64,000 bases of DNA from Perca fluviatilis (lineage: Eukaryota; Chordata; Actinopteri; Perciformes; Percidae). The DNA lies in contig NC_053116.1 in NCBI RefSeq assembly GCF_010015445.1, positions 9,709,585 to 9,773,584 of the forward strand, in the 5' to 3' direction. This document shows positions 35,901 through 46,639 of this stretch, in pieces. Every line of letters starts with the position of its first letter. Position 1 is the first letter of the stretch. The notes under the pieces were generated by a model. It was not told the origin of the DNA and did not search any database. It worked only from the letters and a program-made list of their open reading frames with translations. The position numbers were made by a program, and so were the translations under genes.

Positions 35901-38900
35901 AGCTGAGGGAGACTTTGAACGCTGTGAATCTGTTTTGTGTACGAATTATAGCTTTGGAATTGGTGCGAGTGCCTTTTTTCCCCTGTGGTAGGTAAAATGA
36001 GCTGTTGAAAAACACCAGAGAACCCGATTCCTCTCAGGAACACAGGTTTGCCACATGGCCTGACTGTGGGCAGAACATTTCAGGTAAGAAGTCATTCATT
36101 CCATACAAAAACCAAAGTGTAAAAAAAAACCCCCACAGATTTATAACACATAACCCCGCGGATTTTTGTGGACAGAGCCAGGCTAGCTGTTTGCCCCGTT
36201 TCCAGTATTTATGCTAAGCTAAGCTTACCGTCTCCTAGCTGTAGCTTCATATTTACTGTGCAGATGACAAAGTTGTATCAGTTGTTCTCTGCAAGAACAG
36301 ACTGATCTCATAAAGTGGCTTATGTATGACACGCCAATTCGTATGCCATTTTGGCGTGTTATCATGACGCATAATCGCTTTTTAGTGTGTTTATCAACAC
36401 AATTCGCCCACCATTGACCTACATTACGAATGAATTTTCGTCATAGCAAGTAGTAAAAAGGGACGTAAGTCCGCGGATGGGTAAAACACAGGACTTTCAC
36501 CCAGGAGAACCGGGATCGCATCCCGCGTGTGGCGATTTTCAGCCTTTTTCAGCCGATTTTCAGATTTTTTTAAGCCTTCCCCAATGTTTCTTTCCTAAAC
36601 CCAACCGTTTATTGTTTTCCAAAGTGTGTTTTTGTCGCGTTTTTTGTGTGTTATTAAAGCATTTCCCTGTGTTCTTTTCCTAAACCCAACTTTTCTTTTT
36701 TTTACACGTGTGTGACGTTGTTCTCGCGACAGTACGTCACGTTCTCGCGATAACACGCAATGTGGCGATGCCACGTGGTGTGTATGTTTACATCTGCTGT
36801 ATACAGCGTAGACATACACGTGGATAGCTCAAAATGCATACAGATAACACGCCATTTGGCTTTAGGAAAGTGGCGTGTATGTTTACGCAAAGTCATGTTG
36901 GCAAGAAAGTGAGTTAGCGTATTCCAGTAAAGGTCAAACTACTCTTTTAACAGTAAATATTGTTTTCTGGTGTCTATTATATGTTTTAATGTTTGTTTCA
37001 CTGATGCATGGGAAATTGTTACACTAAATATTAAACTATCAACACTCTGATGCAGTTTTGTTATGATTTTCCTTATACAACTGCACATTATAATGCACAT
37101 CACATGCAGGTGTATTCCTCGACGCAGCAGGCCCGGATTCGACTCCGACCTGCAGCCCTTTGCTGCATATCATTCCCCCCCCTCTCTCCCCTTTCATGTC
37201 TTCAGCTGTCTTGTCAAAAATAAAGGCCGAAAATGCCCAAAAAATAATCTTAAAGTACCCTCCTCCATTGTCAATAACAAAATAAAATGGCCATCTTATG
37301 TAGACTAATCAGCACTACAATTTTTTTTACTTGAAGCAATAGTAGACCAATGTACTGTTAAATGTAGCGATAATTCTGAAAAACATGGTTTCAGGAACAT
37401 GACCAGCACATGATAAGAATCAGGCAAGATTAAGGGATTTCTATAAATCTGGCATCAATCTGAAGCCATTAAAAATGAAACTAAATCCAAATAAAACAGC
37501 CGCTCTATGTCTGCGTGGTGAAAACATAACACTGTGCGGTTTATTTTACTTGCAGATTTCAGATGTGATGACAAAAGAGTTTATTATATGTATTTATTCG
37601 CTCTCTCAGATGACTTCATTAGGCAATTTTAATGTTACATGACCTTTTTAGTGGAGTTCGCTATCATGCAACACAGACTGTAGGTAGTTCACACCATCAG
37701 TAGTGTATGAGAGGTACAGTATGCTCTCTCACAGATAATACTTTAACGATGTTTGTTCTGGACTCCGTCCCTCAGTTCCACAGAAGATAAACTCATGCAT
37801 GCTACATAGTATAACATCTCAACAACACATTATGTAACAATTTGCATATACATTCGGCCTTCGGACAATGACCAACATCATACATTACATGTTAGCGTTG
37901 AGAATCCTTACGGTAGGGTTCCACACAGCGAAATACCTCGCGAATTTCGGCCAACGAAAGTTTGTCTCGGGGGCGTGGTTGCGAAAACAACATGCAAGTC
38001 CGCAACATTTTTTTAAATGTCCCGGGCTGTCAGAAGACAGGGCGGTAAAAATGCACAGCAGCAAACCATCGGTGAAATGTTAGCTCATAAATGCTCTGGT
38101 AACCTGGCTATGTAGCCTAGCTGCCTTGCTATGCTTACAATGAAATGCAATGTCCGAACATGCAAGCGGTTGACCTGTCGGCTAGCTCAATCATTTTGAG
38201 TGTTTAAACTTTCAACAGTAGTCTATTTGGTGGTGTGTTTGCCCTGTTTAAGTTTGTGTGACATATAAACAACAATCCGTGTTGCTACAAGCGTCAATGT
38301 TCGCCAACAAAACATGTAATCAAACAAATGCACAAGTAGCCTAGCTAGCTAGCTGCCTGGCTAGGCTACAATGAAATCCAATGTCCGAACATGCTAGCGA
38401 TTAGCCTGTCGGCTAGTGCAAAAGTTTGAGTGTTTAAACTAACATATACAGTGGTGTATGTGCCCTAACTAAGTTTGTGTGTCATATAAAACACAATTCG
38501 TGTTGAAAGAAGTACCAATGTTCGTGTAGAAACATTTTAATCACATCAAAATTTTCATGATACGGCGCTGATAACCTCCGCCATCTTTGTCAGACTTTTT
38601 TTGTAACTCCCGCCTCCAAACACAAACACAAGGACCTGATTGGTTCTCGAGTGGTCCTCATTTGAATAAAGTTAAACTTTATTTCGCTCCCCTCGGCGAT
38701 TCGCTCTCATCTCGCTCAATCAGGGCGAATTTCGTCTCCATTCAACCTCAATGAGAGCAAAGCGAAATTTCGCTGTGTGGAAACCTACCGTTATGGGCGT
38801 AGGCACTAATGAATGTTTGTAACTGGTCAGCCTGCTTCAGTGTTGTAGTTGAGTCACCAACTGTTGAGTCTGAGTCAGGGGCTTAGGAGACCGTTTTGGG

Positions 38901-41900
38901 CTTTAGCGGAAAGGGGGGGAGGGACTGAGAAGTTGTTGACATTCAAATTTTTTGGCTAAGTCCTGGAACTTCACAATCCTACCTACAGCACCTTTAAGTC
39001 TCTAGGCACCAAAGGAGAGTCAGAGTCAAGTCCGAGTCGAGTCACCAATACCTGAGTTTGAGTCCGAGTTGAGTCACAAGTCCAGAGAATAGTGACTAGA
39101 GTTGGACTCTAGTCCAAGTCCAGGTACTCCATCACTGCCTATTACACATTAAAGTAGTCAGAAACGTCATCCAACTTCCGAGTTCCGATTTCATAAATCC
39201 TTGAATACGGGTGTAAGTCCAAGTCATTAGTGCGAGAGTCCAAGTCGAGTCACGAGTCCAGAGAATAGCGACACGAGTCCAGGACTCGAGTACTCCATCA
39301 CTGGCCTGCTTTTGGGGACCCTGAGAGGGAAGACGCTGGAACTCTGAGTGGACAATGTGAGTTGGATCAGACACTATATTCGGGGGCCCGTCTGATAATA
39401 GACGGCTCATAGATTATTTGAAGTATTGTTTGGAGTCTTTTACAGTGGCGCTGTTTCCTGTGGGACTCGGTCTTGTGTCTTTATGTGTAGGTTGATCCAA
39501 AAAGGTCCCACACACTGCTTCATTAATCATCACTGGGGATGAGAGAGAGGAAACAAAAACCCTTGCCGCGGGCTAAACCCAGCCATTACTCAACACGCCA
39601 GGCGTGATGTTTGACTTGACTCCCTCAATTACAGACATCACAGAACCCTCACTGCTCTCAACAATGACAGATTCCTCTCATCTCTAGAGAGCAGAGCAAT
39701 AAGGCTCACGTACATGCACCTTTGACGTATTGCTTTAAATTGTACAAGGTGAAGGTTCACAGAGATCACAGTTGTTTGAAATGTACTTCACTTATCATCT
39801 CATTAAAATAAAAAATAAAAAAAATTCCACTCACAGCACAACTCCACACCTCACTATTGTGATCACTTTCAAATGGAAAATCTCCCGAGGAATGCAGCGT
39901 ACGACTGCACGCTGCCAGCAGCCCACACACACACGGGATTGGTCAGATAGAAAAGTGAATGCCATCATAAGAGCTGTTTCCACTGTTTCCACTGGGCACA
40001 AGGGAAAAACATGTAAATGTGAGAGTGTAAATGTTTGGCTTGTTGAGAACACAAATTTCTTGCCAAGACAGCTCCAATGGACGTGTTGTTTTCTCTGGGA
40101 CCTAACAGATGTGTAATAGGATAAACTTACAAACTACCCAAGGAAAGCAAGTTTACCGCTTTTTCGCGGTGTGTGGCACGTTTTTTTTTTTTTCCCTTCT
40201 TTTTCTTAAGCAGAAACCTGGATAGGGTGGCACCAACAAATGCAACCTTGAATACAACCACTTCCACAGATGTCAAGCTTAAAGCTCAGGTTCTCATCAG
40301 AGGTGACAATGTTTGGCAAAGACACTCTCTGGCATAACACTGCGTCTTAAGAGTGATTATGTCATTACCCTCTGATTGAGGGAGATGAGATGAAAAGAAT
40401 GTTGGACAGGGAGGCACAGGGGGCTAATCCTCACCGAGGTGTTCTCTTTCAGGACCCTTTCTATGGGGCTTTGTGAGGGGCTTACACGGCATGCTGCCCC
40501 AGTTTTTCGGGGCCGCACCGCCCCTATCGGATGTCCCAGACACAGCGGAGTCAGACTAGGCCTGTGAATGACAGAATCAATGGGCTGGGAACTACATCGC
40601 CATAGGTCTTTAAATATCTGCCCACCTAACTTTCCCAGGAGTTACATCATGCTGCGGACCTATAAGGGGCCTCGGGGGAAATAGTGTTTGTGAAGACACC
40701 GAGATCCCTGGGGAGACGAGACTGGAGGAGTGAAATCCCAGCGTGGTGCACTCTTCAGCAGGCTTTAGGGTTGACACAGGGTCATCCTTCATAGCCTCTG
40801 CTTTAACAGGGCAAACCAAGTCAAATAAACACCACCAGGCCACAACCACCTACAATGTGTTCTTAAAGATACAAAGGAGACCTCACTGCTTGGTTTCAAG
40901 GCGCGGGGGGGGGGCAGCGAAGGTTACGGTTAGGATTCCAGAGGCTGGCGGCTGGTAAGAGCTGAAGGCTGGTATATAGGGCAGTGAGAGTTATATGAGA
41001 ATGCCAACATAATGGGTGGGCTGAAAGCAAAACAAATAGCCTGTTGGAAACCCTTCGCAAAAATGCAACACCAGCAATATATCAATACATAACAGAGTCA
41101 AGGGCCAACTGTTGCTCCTGAAAACTGAATTCTACCACTGTAATGCAGTTTTGCAAGAGGAGTAAGTTTCTAATGCAAACATTGGTCTTCAGTTACACAG
41201 ATTACTTTTTTTTTTATTTTGTCATAGAAACAACTCGCTCTAGAAAATAGCAACTCTAAATGTTTATAACTTAATTTCCTGCTTCAGAGATGGCATTTAT
41301 AAGGATCTTATCTCAGCTTATTGTATGTCATATTATATTATCTCATCTCCTTCTGCCTGATACACTTTACTACATCCTGATTTGTTCACATAGGCGCGCA
41401 CTAATTGATGCATTGATCAGCCTTTAGATTCCTGGCATACCTCCGGAAGTCATCCATTTAGTGTTTCACACATTTTGGTCCATCTCATTGTCTGAAGCTT
41501 GACCTAGAAGGGCACACCTGTCCCGTCCTAGCTTTGCCGTGCATATTGCCTGTGCTGACAAGAAGTCTGCACACATCCTATCTGCAGGTTGACTACAAAC
41601 TGGAATCTGCTCTACTGTTTTTCTATATGCAATATCGTCATAAAGAAATAGCTTGTGAATGGTACAAAATGTGTGACAAGTTAAAATATCAACAACAACA
41701 AAAAAGTTACTTTGACGTGTAATGTTTACATTTAGAGAGTTTTACCTTGATGCTTCCACCGACCTCTTCGCTGTTGGAAATAGTAGCATTGTAGGTCTCT
41801 GTGTGTTGTGGGCTGGCCTCCTTTGGCCTTTTTCTCTCCTTTTTGGCATCCACCCCATCCAGAAGGACACACTGAGTCCAAAACACTGCAGCCACCACGG

Positions 41901-41943
41901 CCAGAGGCCCGGCCCCACACCACATCTTCACACTAGTTCTCAA
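20909..41943 (-). CDS. c1qtnf12: Adipolin / C1q and TNF related protein 12, complete, 8 coding exons
   Basis: Secreted adipokine of the C1q/TNF family (also FAM132A/CTRP12), known in mammals as an insulin-sensitising hormone. Coding exons, in order: 41943-41746, 29557-29453, 29265-29154, 28395-28211, 26956-26848, 25432-25339, 21177-21099, 21007-20909. All have AG/GT borders; phases agree and total 981 nt (326 residues plus TAG). Human is about 302 residues. Residues 1 to about 33 are a signal peptide (hydrophobic LAVVAAVF). Asn52 is in an N-glycosylation sequon. A cysteine (94) is followed by the basic run RKRKR. Residues 102-122 form seven collagen triplets ([11 protein letters not shown]...). 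Residues about 165-326 are the C1q-like head, with family-diagnostic [42 protein letters not shown] and [13 protein letters not shown]. The tail MLLGV matches the human MLLGT-like end. Intron 1 is 12 kb and full of repeats. The first ATG is taken as start; a second Met lies at residue 7. Recognition is by protein similarity and is secure; 5' UTR exons were not resolved. Confidence 0.95.
22030..22707. repeat. 16-bp minisatellite, about 40 units
   Basis: The unit is GGGAACAGAGGGCTGT with a frequent variant GGGAACATAGGGCTGT; the middle (22180-22460) is more scrambled. Two units of the reverse complement stand 170 bp to the left (21831-21862). Because 16 is not a multiple of 3 and the unit has no stop in any frame, spurious open frames of over 200 codons arise on both strands. 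Confidence 0.95.
22719..22795. repeat. Short ~12-bp tandem repeat (GGCGTAGGGTCT type)
   Basis: Five or six imperfect units with GTAGGGTC / TTAGGGTC cores follow directly after the 16-bp minisatellite. Confidence 0.7.
24101..24320 (+). repeat. tRNA-derived SINE
   Basis: The 5' part GGGGAAGCAGTAGATCAGTC resembles a tRNA box A, and GGTTCAAGTCC is a box B about 45 bp on. The tail includes TTCTGGGCAC and CTTGCCTTAGTGC blocks known from a common fish SINE. It lies in c1qtnf12 intron 7. Confidence 0.75.
26470..26775. mobile_element. hAT-like MITE in c1qtnf12 intron 5
   Basis: Starts CAGTGGTGCTCAAACC and ends TTTGAGAAACACTG, the inverted tips of a widespread hAT family. Flanks TTTAAGAC and TTTTAGAC match at 7 of 8 positions. 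It ends 72 bp from exon 5's donor (26848). Confidence 0.75.
28425..29009. mobile_element. hAT-like element filling most of c1qtnf12 intron 3
   Basis: The ends AAGGCTGGGTTT and GATACCCAGCCCTAG are inverted. Sub-terminal AATCGATTT/AATCGATTCGATT motifs are typical of a fish hAT family. Flanks TTATTACC and TTACTACA match at 6 of 8. It occupies 585 of 758 intron bases and comes within 30 bp of the exon-4 acceptor. Confidence 0.65.
29775..29950 (+). repeat. RTE-like LINE 3' end
   Basis: Carries CCGTGATTCAGATCC, ACACCCTTCCACCAAG, a GACCGACCGACAAACCAACC run and the terminal CCTTGGCGGAGGTAATAATT. This is the same family as the reversed fragment at 15458-15600. Confidence 0.6.
31650..32615. mobile_element. 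TTAA-bounded element in c1qtnf12 intron 1
   Basis: Left TTAAAGGAATGGTTTGAAAT and right GTCAAACTATTCCTTTAA are inverted. Subterminal TTAGCTTAGCTTAGCATAAA and GCTAAGCTAAGCTAACC blocks are also inverted. No coding sequence. Its flanks share a 19-nt imperfect direct repeat. Confidence 0.75.
33975..34369. mobile_element. Shorter TTAA-bounded copy of the same family
   Basis: Left TTAAAAGGAATAGTTCAACA, right AATGTCAAAACTTTTTCTTTAA (tip only), with the same TTAGCTTAGCTTAGCACAAA / TTAAGCTAAGCTAAG blocks as 31650-32615. About 395 bp, in c1qtnf12 intron 1. Confidence 0.7.
34370..36150. other. No gene seen; isolated GC-rich patch at 35330-35540
   Basis: c1qtnf12 intron 1 sequence. It is mostly AT-rich, except for a GC-rich, CpG-containing block at 35330-35540. 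No splice-bounded coding match was recognised. Confidence 0.5.
36170..36950. repeat. Relic of the 31650 family interrupted by a second inverted-repeat element
   Basis: The outer parts show GGACAGAGCCAGGCTAGC, TGCTAAGCTAAGC and a GTCAAACTACTCTTTTAAC tip. The centre (about 36297-36890) has inverted GCCATTTTGGCGTGTTATC / GATAACACGCCATTTGGC copies plus two AACCCAAC blocks, a different fish repeat. Confidence 0.6.
37085..37240 (+). repeat. tRNA-SINE 3' fragment
   Basis: Contains GGCCCGGATTCGACTCCGAC (box B region), CCTTTGCTGCATATCATTCC and TTTCATGTCTTCAGCTGTC, the body of a common fish SINE. Box A is missing, so it is 5'-truncated. Confidence 0.65.
37909..38794. mobile_element. Inverted-repeat element with internal 231-bp duplication, c1qtnf12 intron 1
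   Basis: Ends TTACGGTAGGGTTCCACACA and TGTGTGGAAACCTACCGTTA are inverted, continuing through GCGAAAT. Inside, a segment containing AATGTCCGAACATGC occurs at 38149 and again at 38380 (period 231). No clear target duplication. Confidence 0.75.
38851..39310. repeat. Tandem-like GAGTC-rich repeat
   Basis: Multiple irregular copies of GAGTC(C/A)(G/A)AGTC-type words on both halves, including two near-identical GTACTCCATCACTG segments. Dispersed fish repeat; class unknown. Confidence 0.5.
39411..41745. other. c1qtnf12 intron 1, no other gene seen
   Basis: Runs up to the donor of coding exon 1 (41745-41744). Largely non-repetitive. Short G and T runs only (40184-40194, 40904-40913). No coding similarity recognised. 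Confidence 0.5.
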
Positions 41944-42434
41944 TCAGCAGAACAGAATCCGTGCAGAAACAGCCTGGATCTTCTGGAGAGGACTCGGCCG
42001 TGTGATTAGACAGAGGCTGAGGATGCCCACAAGGCTCACAAACACAAAGTCCCAACGGGGCTGGGGGTGTGAGGGGTTGGGGGTGGGGTGGGAAGGAGAC
42101 TGGAGGAATGCAGCTTCAGGGACTCCCTGTCCAAGAGACTGTCAGACTGACTGTTGCCGCCGTTGCTCCCCTCTTGATGAGCTCTCAGCCAGCGCAACGA
42201 TGCAGGGCCACTGTTAACTCTAGCCAGAAAGCTAGGAGGCTTACTCAACTATGAAATGTGTCAAGCAGAACGGTCCACGGGAATGACAGATCGGTGCAGA
42301 TCTGACAGCAAATAAACCCATTAGTGAGATTTTTCACGCTTTCTGCTCTGTTGGGGGGTGAGGTGCAGGAAGAAAAGAGGCAGAAAGAGTCCAAAGCTGA
42401 GGGGTGGGCTGTGGGGGCTAAGAGATGGATGGCA

Positions 42435-42439
<5 letters not shown>

Positions 42440-42494
<55 letters not shown>

Positions 42495-42500
42495 CCCCCC
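42440..42500. repeat. (CT)n microsatellite with poly-C end
   Basis: About 26 CT units followed by C9, roughly 500 bp upstream of the c1qtnf12 start codon. On the gene's strand this is a (GA)n tract in the presumed 5' UTR or promoter. Confidence 0.95.
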
Positions 42501-44718
42501 ACCCCCACCCCCTCCGCGCTCTCTCCTGCTGTTTCTCACACTGAGCAGTGGATCCAGTCGCCGGCAAAGTCGTGTGGTTGCTGGAAAAGCTGCAAAATCC
42601 CTGAAAGTTGGTCTTTCATCAGAAGATGCGGTCTCAAATCAAATCAAATTGGTCCGTCCCGCACACCACACGCCCCGCGGGGGATGCAGGGTGAACAAAG
42701 CCCGGGAGGAGATGGATGAGGTCAAGTTTTGATCTTTGCCCAGCCAAAACATACAACCGCACAGGTAGCGGGTAGATCTTCTGCTCCTGTCTGACACAAC
42801 TCAGGTGCTTCCCCCCCCCCCGCGCTAACACTCAACACCAACAAGTCATCGAGTCCGAGGCCACGTGCGAGTGTCAAGTCAGAGAGCAGTGATTTTTTGT
42901 GCGGTAGGTCCCTTTTTTGCGTCGCGCTCCCTGTCCCTCGTCTCAGTTGCTCCTTTGCTCCGACTGAGTTTACAGGAGGGCTTGCGCTGGAGTTTTATCA
43001 TCACCCTTTCTCCCTCCCGCTTCTTTCTCCCTCACCCACTCCCTCTCCCTGTGTGTGTGTGTCTCTCTCTCTCTCATACACACTGTATCTCTCCCTTGCC
43101 TCTATTGGCAACCTTAGTAGCTTATTCAGCTCTGTTTTATCTCATAGATGAAATGTTCAAGCTGAAGAAGTTCTTGGCAGAGAAGTTGTGCGTGTGCGTC
43201 TGAGAGTGTCTGTCATTTTGGCTCAATATTAGCCTACTCCAGAGCCCTGTGTTTACATCCAAGCAAGAAATAGAAATGTGCTTTTTTTGTGTGACCTTGA
43301 GGCATTATCTTGCGTAATTTGCTGCTTGAAAACCTGCCAAAGAACCCTGACTGTGCCATAGGTACACAACAGTGCATGCGTCCATGTTTTAGTTTATTCT
43401 GTGTTGATGTTCGGGGAAAAATTTCTTACTTTTCTGAATGCTCTAATAGGAAAAGATTTTAATTAAGTACTTATATTTCAAGTAAAAGTAAATTGCAGGT
43501 TTCAGTAAATAACATATGACTGATGTGAACAAATTGTTGGTCTGGGTATTGCTACAATCAGCTCATTTGTCTAAAAGGAATCCAGCCCTCTCATACTTGT
43601 ATTAGAATAAATAACATGTTAGCTACCAGATATTGTTTTAGGATATTTCACAACTTGCATGTTTAGACTGCTTTCGCCTCTACTTGATATTATTATATTT
43701 TAGCACAGTGCCACCCAGAGGCAGCAGCCTGCAGCACAGAGTAAAAACAACTACCTTTCCAGTATGGCTCCATCCTAGTTCCTGCATCCGCTGGCAGTCT
43801 GTCTGATAACGCAGCAGGTAGCAGCAGCCAACAGCGTCAAGCTCACCACAGGGAAGCAGAACAAAAACGGAAAGTTGGCCTTTAAAATAAAGGAGAGAAA
43901 TTCAGATTGCATGTGTTAGAATAAAACAATAAAAAAAGGTTTAGGACTTCCTCCAAACAATAAGACTATTGCATGTTTGCCTTTATAGCTCATGTATTTT
44001 TTTTGTGCACCTCAGTTTGTCTCTAGTCAGTGTTTCACTATTTATTACTTTAGCTAACTATTTCAAACATGTATTCAATAGTTTTAGCTAACTATTTTTG
44101 CTAACTATTTTTATTGTCAACCATATATACAATACTTTTAGCCAACTATTTCAAATGTTCATGATCTATATTTTAACAATGTATCCAATACTTTACCCTG
44201 ACAATTTTACCTGTGTATCAATTATATGTTTTAACTATTTAGACAATATATCCAGAACTCCTACAACTGTGTATCCATACAGTTAACTCTTTTAACCATG
44301 TATCAATTATTTAGCTAACTATATGTCAACCATAAAATATTTCTATGTACCCATTGGCAACTGTAGAAGTGCCCCTTAGATAAAAAAAAATTAAAAAAAA
44401 CTTCTCGGTATGGCTTTTACTTTGAAATTGCTGCCCGGATACTATACTTGTGGCTTTGGATAGCTTTACAAAATCCTAGCAACGTTAGCAACTAGCCAGG
44501 AACCAGTTCAAGTGACAGCTTGAATGATATAACACTAACTGGAACATTAGAAAGGACTTTTACAGCCGAACCGCATAACTTCAGTGGAACTTAGATTGAG
44601 CCGTCCCACATTTTGGAATGGGGACGTTGTGGCAAAGCCACGTGTACAGGAACTAGAGTCTGAAAACTTACCTGACTGGAAGCATAGACATAAGAAAGCC
44701 CCTTTTTGCTTTTTCCTC

Positions 44719-44895
44719 CCTAGGATGGCGAAGGCATGACCCGCCCTACTCTCCCTCTGATTGGCTAGTACTCGTTGCCTTCGTTGGTTGGGTTGGTTAT
44801 TATTAGGCATCAGGAGTGGGATTGGTTAGGGTAGAATGTCAGGGGTAAGCCAATAAGAGGAAGACAAGTGCGGCACATGCCTTCGCCATCCTGGG
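44719..44895. repeat. Small inverted-repeat element
   Basis: TAGGATGGCGAAGGCATG on the left is mirrored by CATGCCTTCGCCATCCTGGG on the right. About 175 bp, in the c1qtnf12-sdf4 interval. Confidence 0.75.
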
Positions 44896-45733
44896 GACAA
44901 AAAATACTTGCTGATAGGAAGGTCTGTTTGACTAGGAAGTCCAGCTGGCCATCTCTCAATATCCAAAGATTTTGAACTTCTCCGCAGTGTCGTTTTTAGT
45001 CATCGTGCTTGACAGGTTGGTTATAGTGTTGTTGTATACTGTTTACTTATTCCAGATAGCGTTAATCTACTATGTTTACTACCCTGCCTGTGTTAGCCAC
45101 GTAGCTAGCTAATGTTAACACAGTTAACTCTTAACTGCGGTAGAAAATAATTCCAATGACGTGACGAGGCTAAATTCCAGAGCTAACGTTAACCGTTATT
45201 TACGTTAAGGAACCGTCAGTTGCCGTGCTGGTGAATTAAAGTGGATACTGTAAACATTGACGAGGTTAACGATGTCGAGGCTTGACGGTTAAATGAAACG
45301 TTATCGTTGTAATATTGTGTTGGGTTCAGAGCAGGTCATATCACATCTCCGTACAACATCATGGGTGCGTCACCGCTTTAGGGTTCAACTGTGATTAATC
45401 AATCTATCAATTTTATTTGTCGCGTGAAATCATAAAATACAATTTCTGTGAAATGTAATCCTGTCAGACGGTTTATGATGGTTTCAAAGCGGCCTTTCAA
45501 TATCTGGTGTGGATTTCTTGCTTTTTGTTTCACTCTAGCAGTCTAGCTGGTCAGCATTTACAAAAACAATACCCTCTTCTTGAGTCCTCCACATAAATAT
45601 GCTTATAACGTCAATGACGTTGACTCTAATGGGATTTTCCCGTGGGCATTACGCAAGTGCGCTTGAACGCGGCATGAAAGTTGAGATCAAAGAATTCGGA
45701 AGTTCCACTCTCGATACTTCCGGCTTCTTAGCT

Positions 45734-46444
45734 GGTTGCAGTTCCACTCTGATTCCAGATAGGGGGCGCTCACAGGCCAGTGCAGAATGAATGGGGCTCT
45801 ATGGAGCTATACCCCTCAAAATCCCCTTTTCTCAGGATATAATTTTTTGTCTGGTAATTTGAATGCATTTGAAAGGGGAGGCTAAGAAAATACACACTGC
45901 TGGGTGTTAATTATTTTATTTTGTTTTTTAAAGTGGCTTTTTTTTTTTTTAAACCCTTTTTAAGATGGCAATGACATCATACACATCATACGGCCAGATA
46001 TACTGCTTTACGGCAAGCTCTGAGTCACTTCCTTTGTTCTCTCGAGGCATCGACAACACAGCTGACAGGTTAGGCTCTCCCTGTCAAAACACGGGCTAGA
46101 AAGAGATCTGCTAATGTTTTAAAGACTACGCCGAAATATTCACTCTGACATTCTGGTTCTGCTTCGGATGCCGTCAAGTGGGATGTCTTGTCGTAATCAG
46201 TCCTTCACTGACCAATCCGCATTCATTATTAGCAGAATGCTAGCGTGTTATGGGCAACGACGACTCAACCTGTAAGAAATCCAAAGGACATTCAACTTTC
46301 CACGTATAATCCATGTTGAACTTGCAAAAACTACAATCAAATCTGAGATGTGTCAACGGCAATCAGGCGAAAGAGACAAATTAAGCCGTCTATTTTGCAC
46401 TCGCCCGCGATCACCCCCAGTGGAACTCTGTTGGAACTGCAACC
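45734..46444. mobile_element. Inverted-repeat element just upstream of sdf4's first coding exon
   Basis: GGTTGCAGTTCC...GGGGGCGCTC on the left mirrors GGAACTGCAACC with CACCCCCAGTGG on the right. Both arms also carry AATGGGGCT blocks. About 0.7 kb. The unplaced sdf4 5' UTR exon may lie in or beside it. Confidence 0.6.
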
Positions 46445-46639
46445 AAATCCAGTACAATGGGGCTTAATGGGGAGTGAAATGGCTCTCCGTAGACCGGCTG
46501 TGGTTGAGATCTTGTGCTTGATGATGATGTGCATCAACCACATTGTCTTAGCTAACTTGGCTTGATACCTTCTTTATTTTTTACCTTTTTATTGGTTCAC
46601 ATAACTTCAAACTTTACTTTTACCCCTCTATAGGCAACC

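Noticed and set aside
42245..42732. Frames of 72-131 codons with Ser-Leu or Arg-Glu repeats
   Set aside because: Created by the (CT)n tract upstream of c1qtnf12.
42000..46600. Possible b3galt6 between c1qtnf12 and sdf4
   Set aside because: No long single-exon frame or galactosyltransferase motif on either strand.
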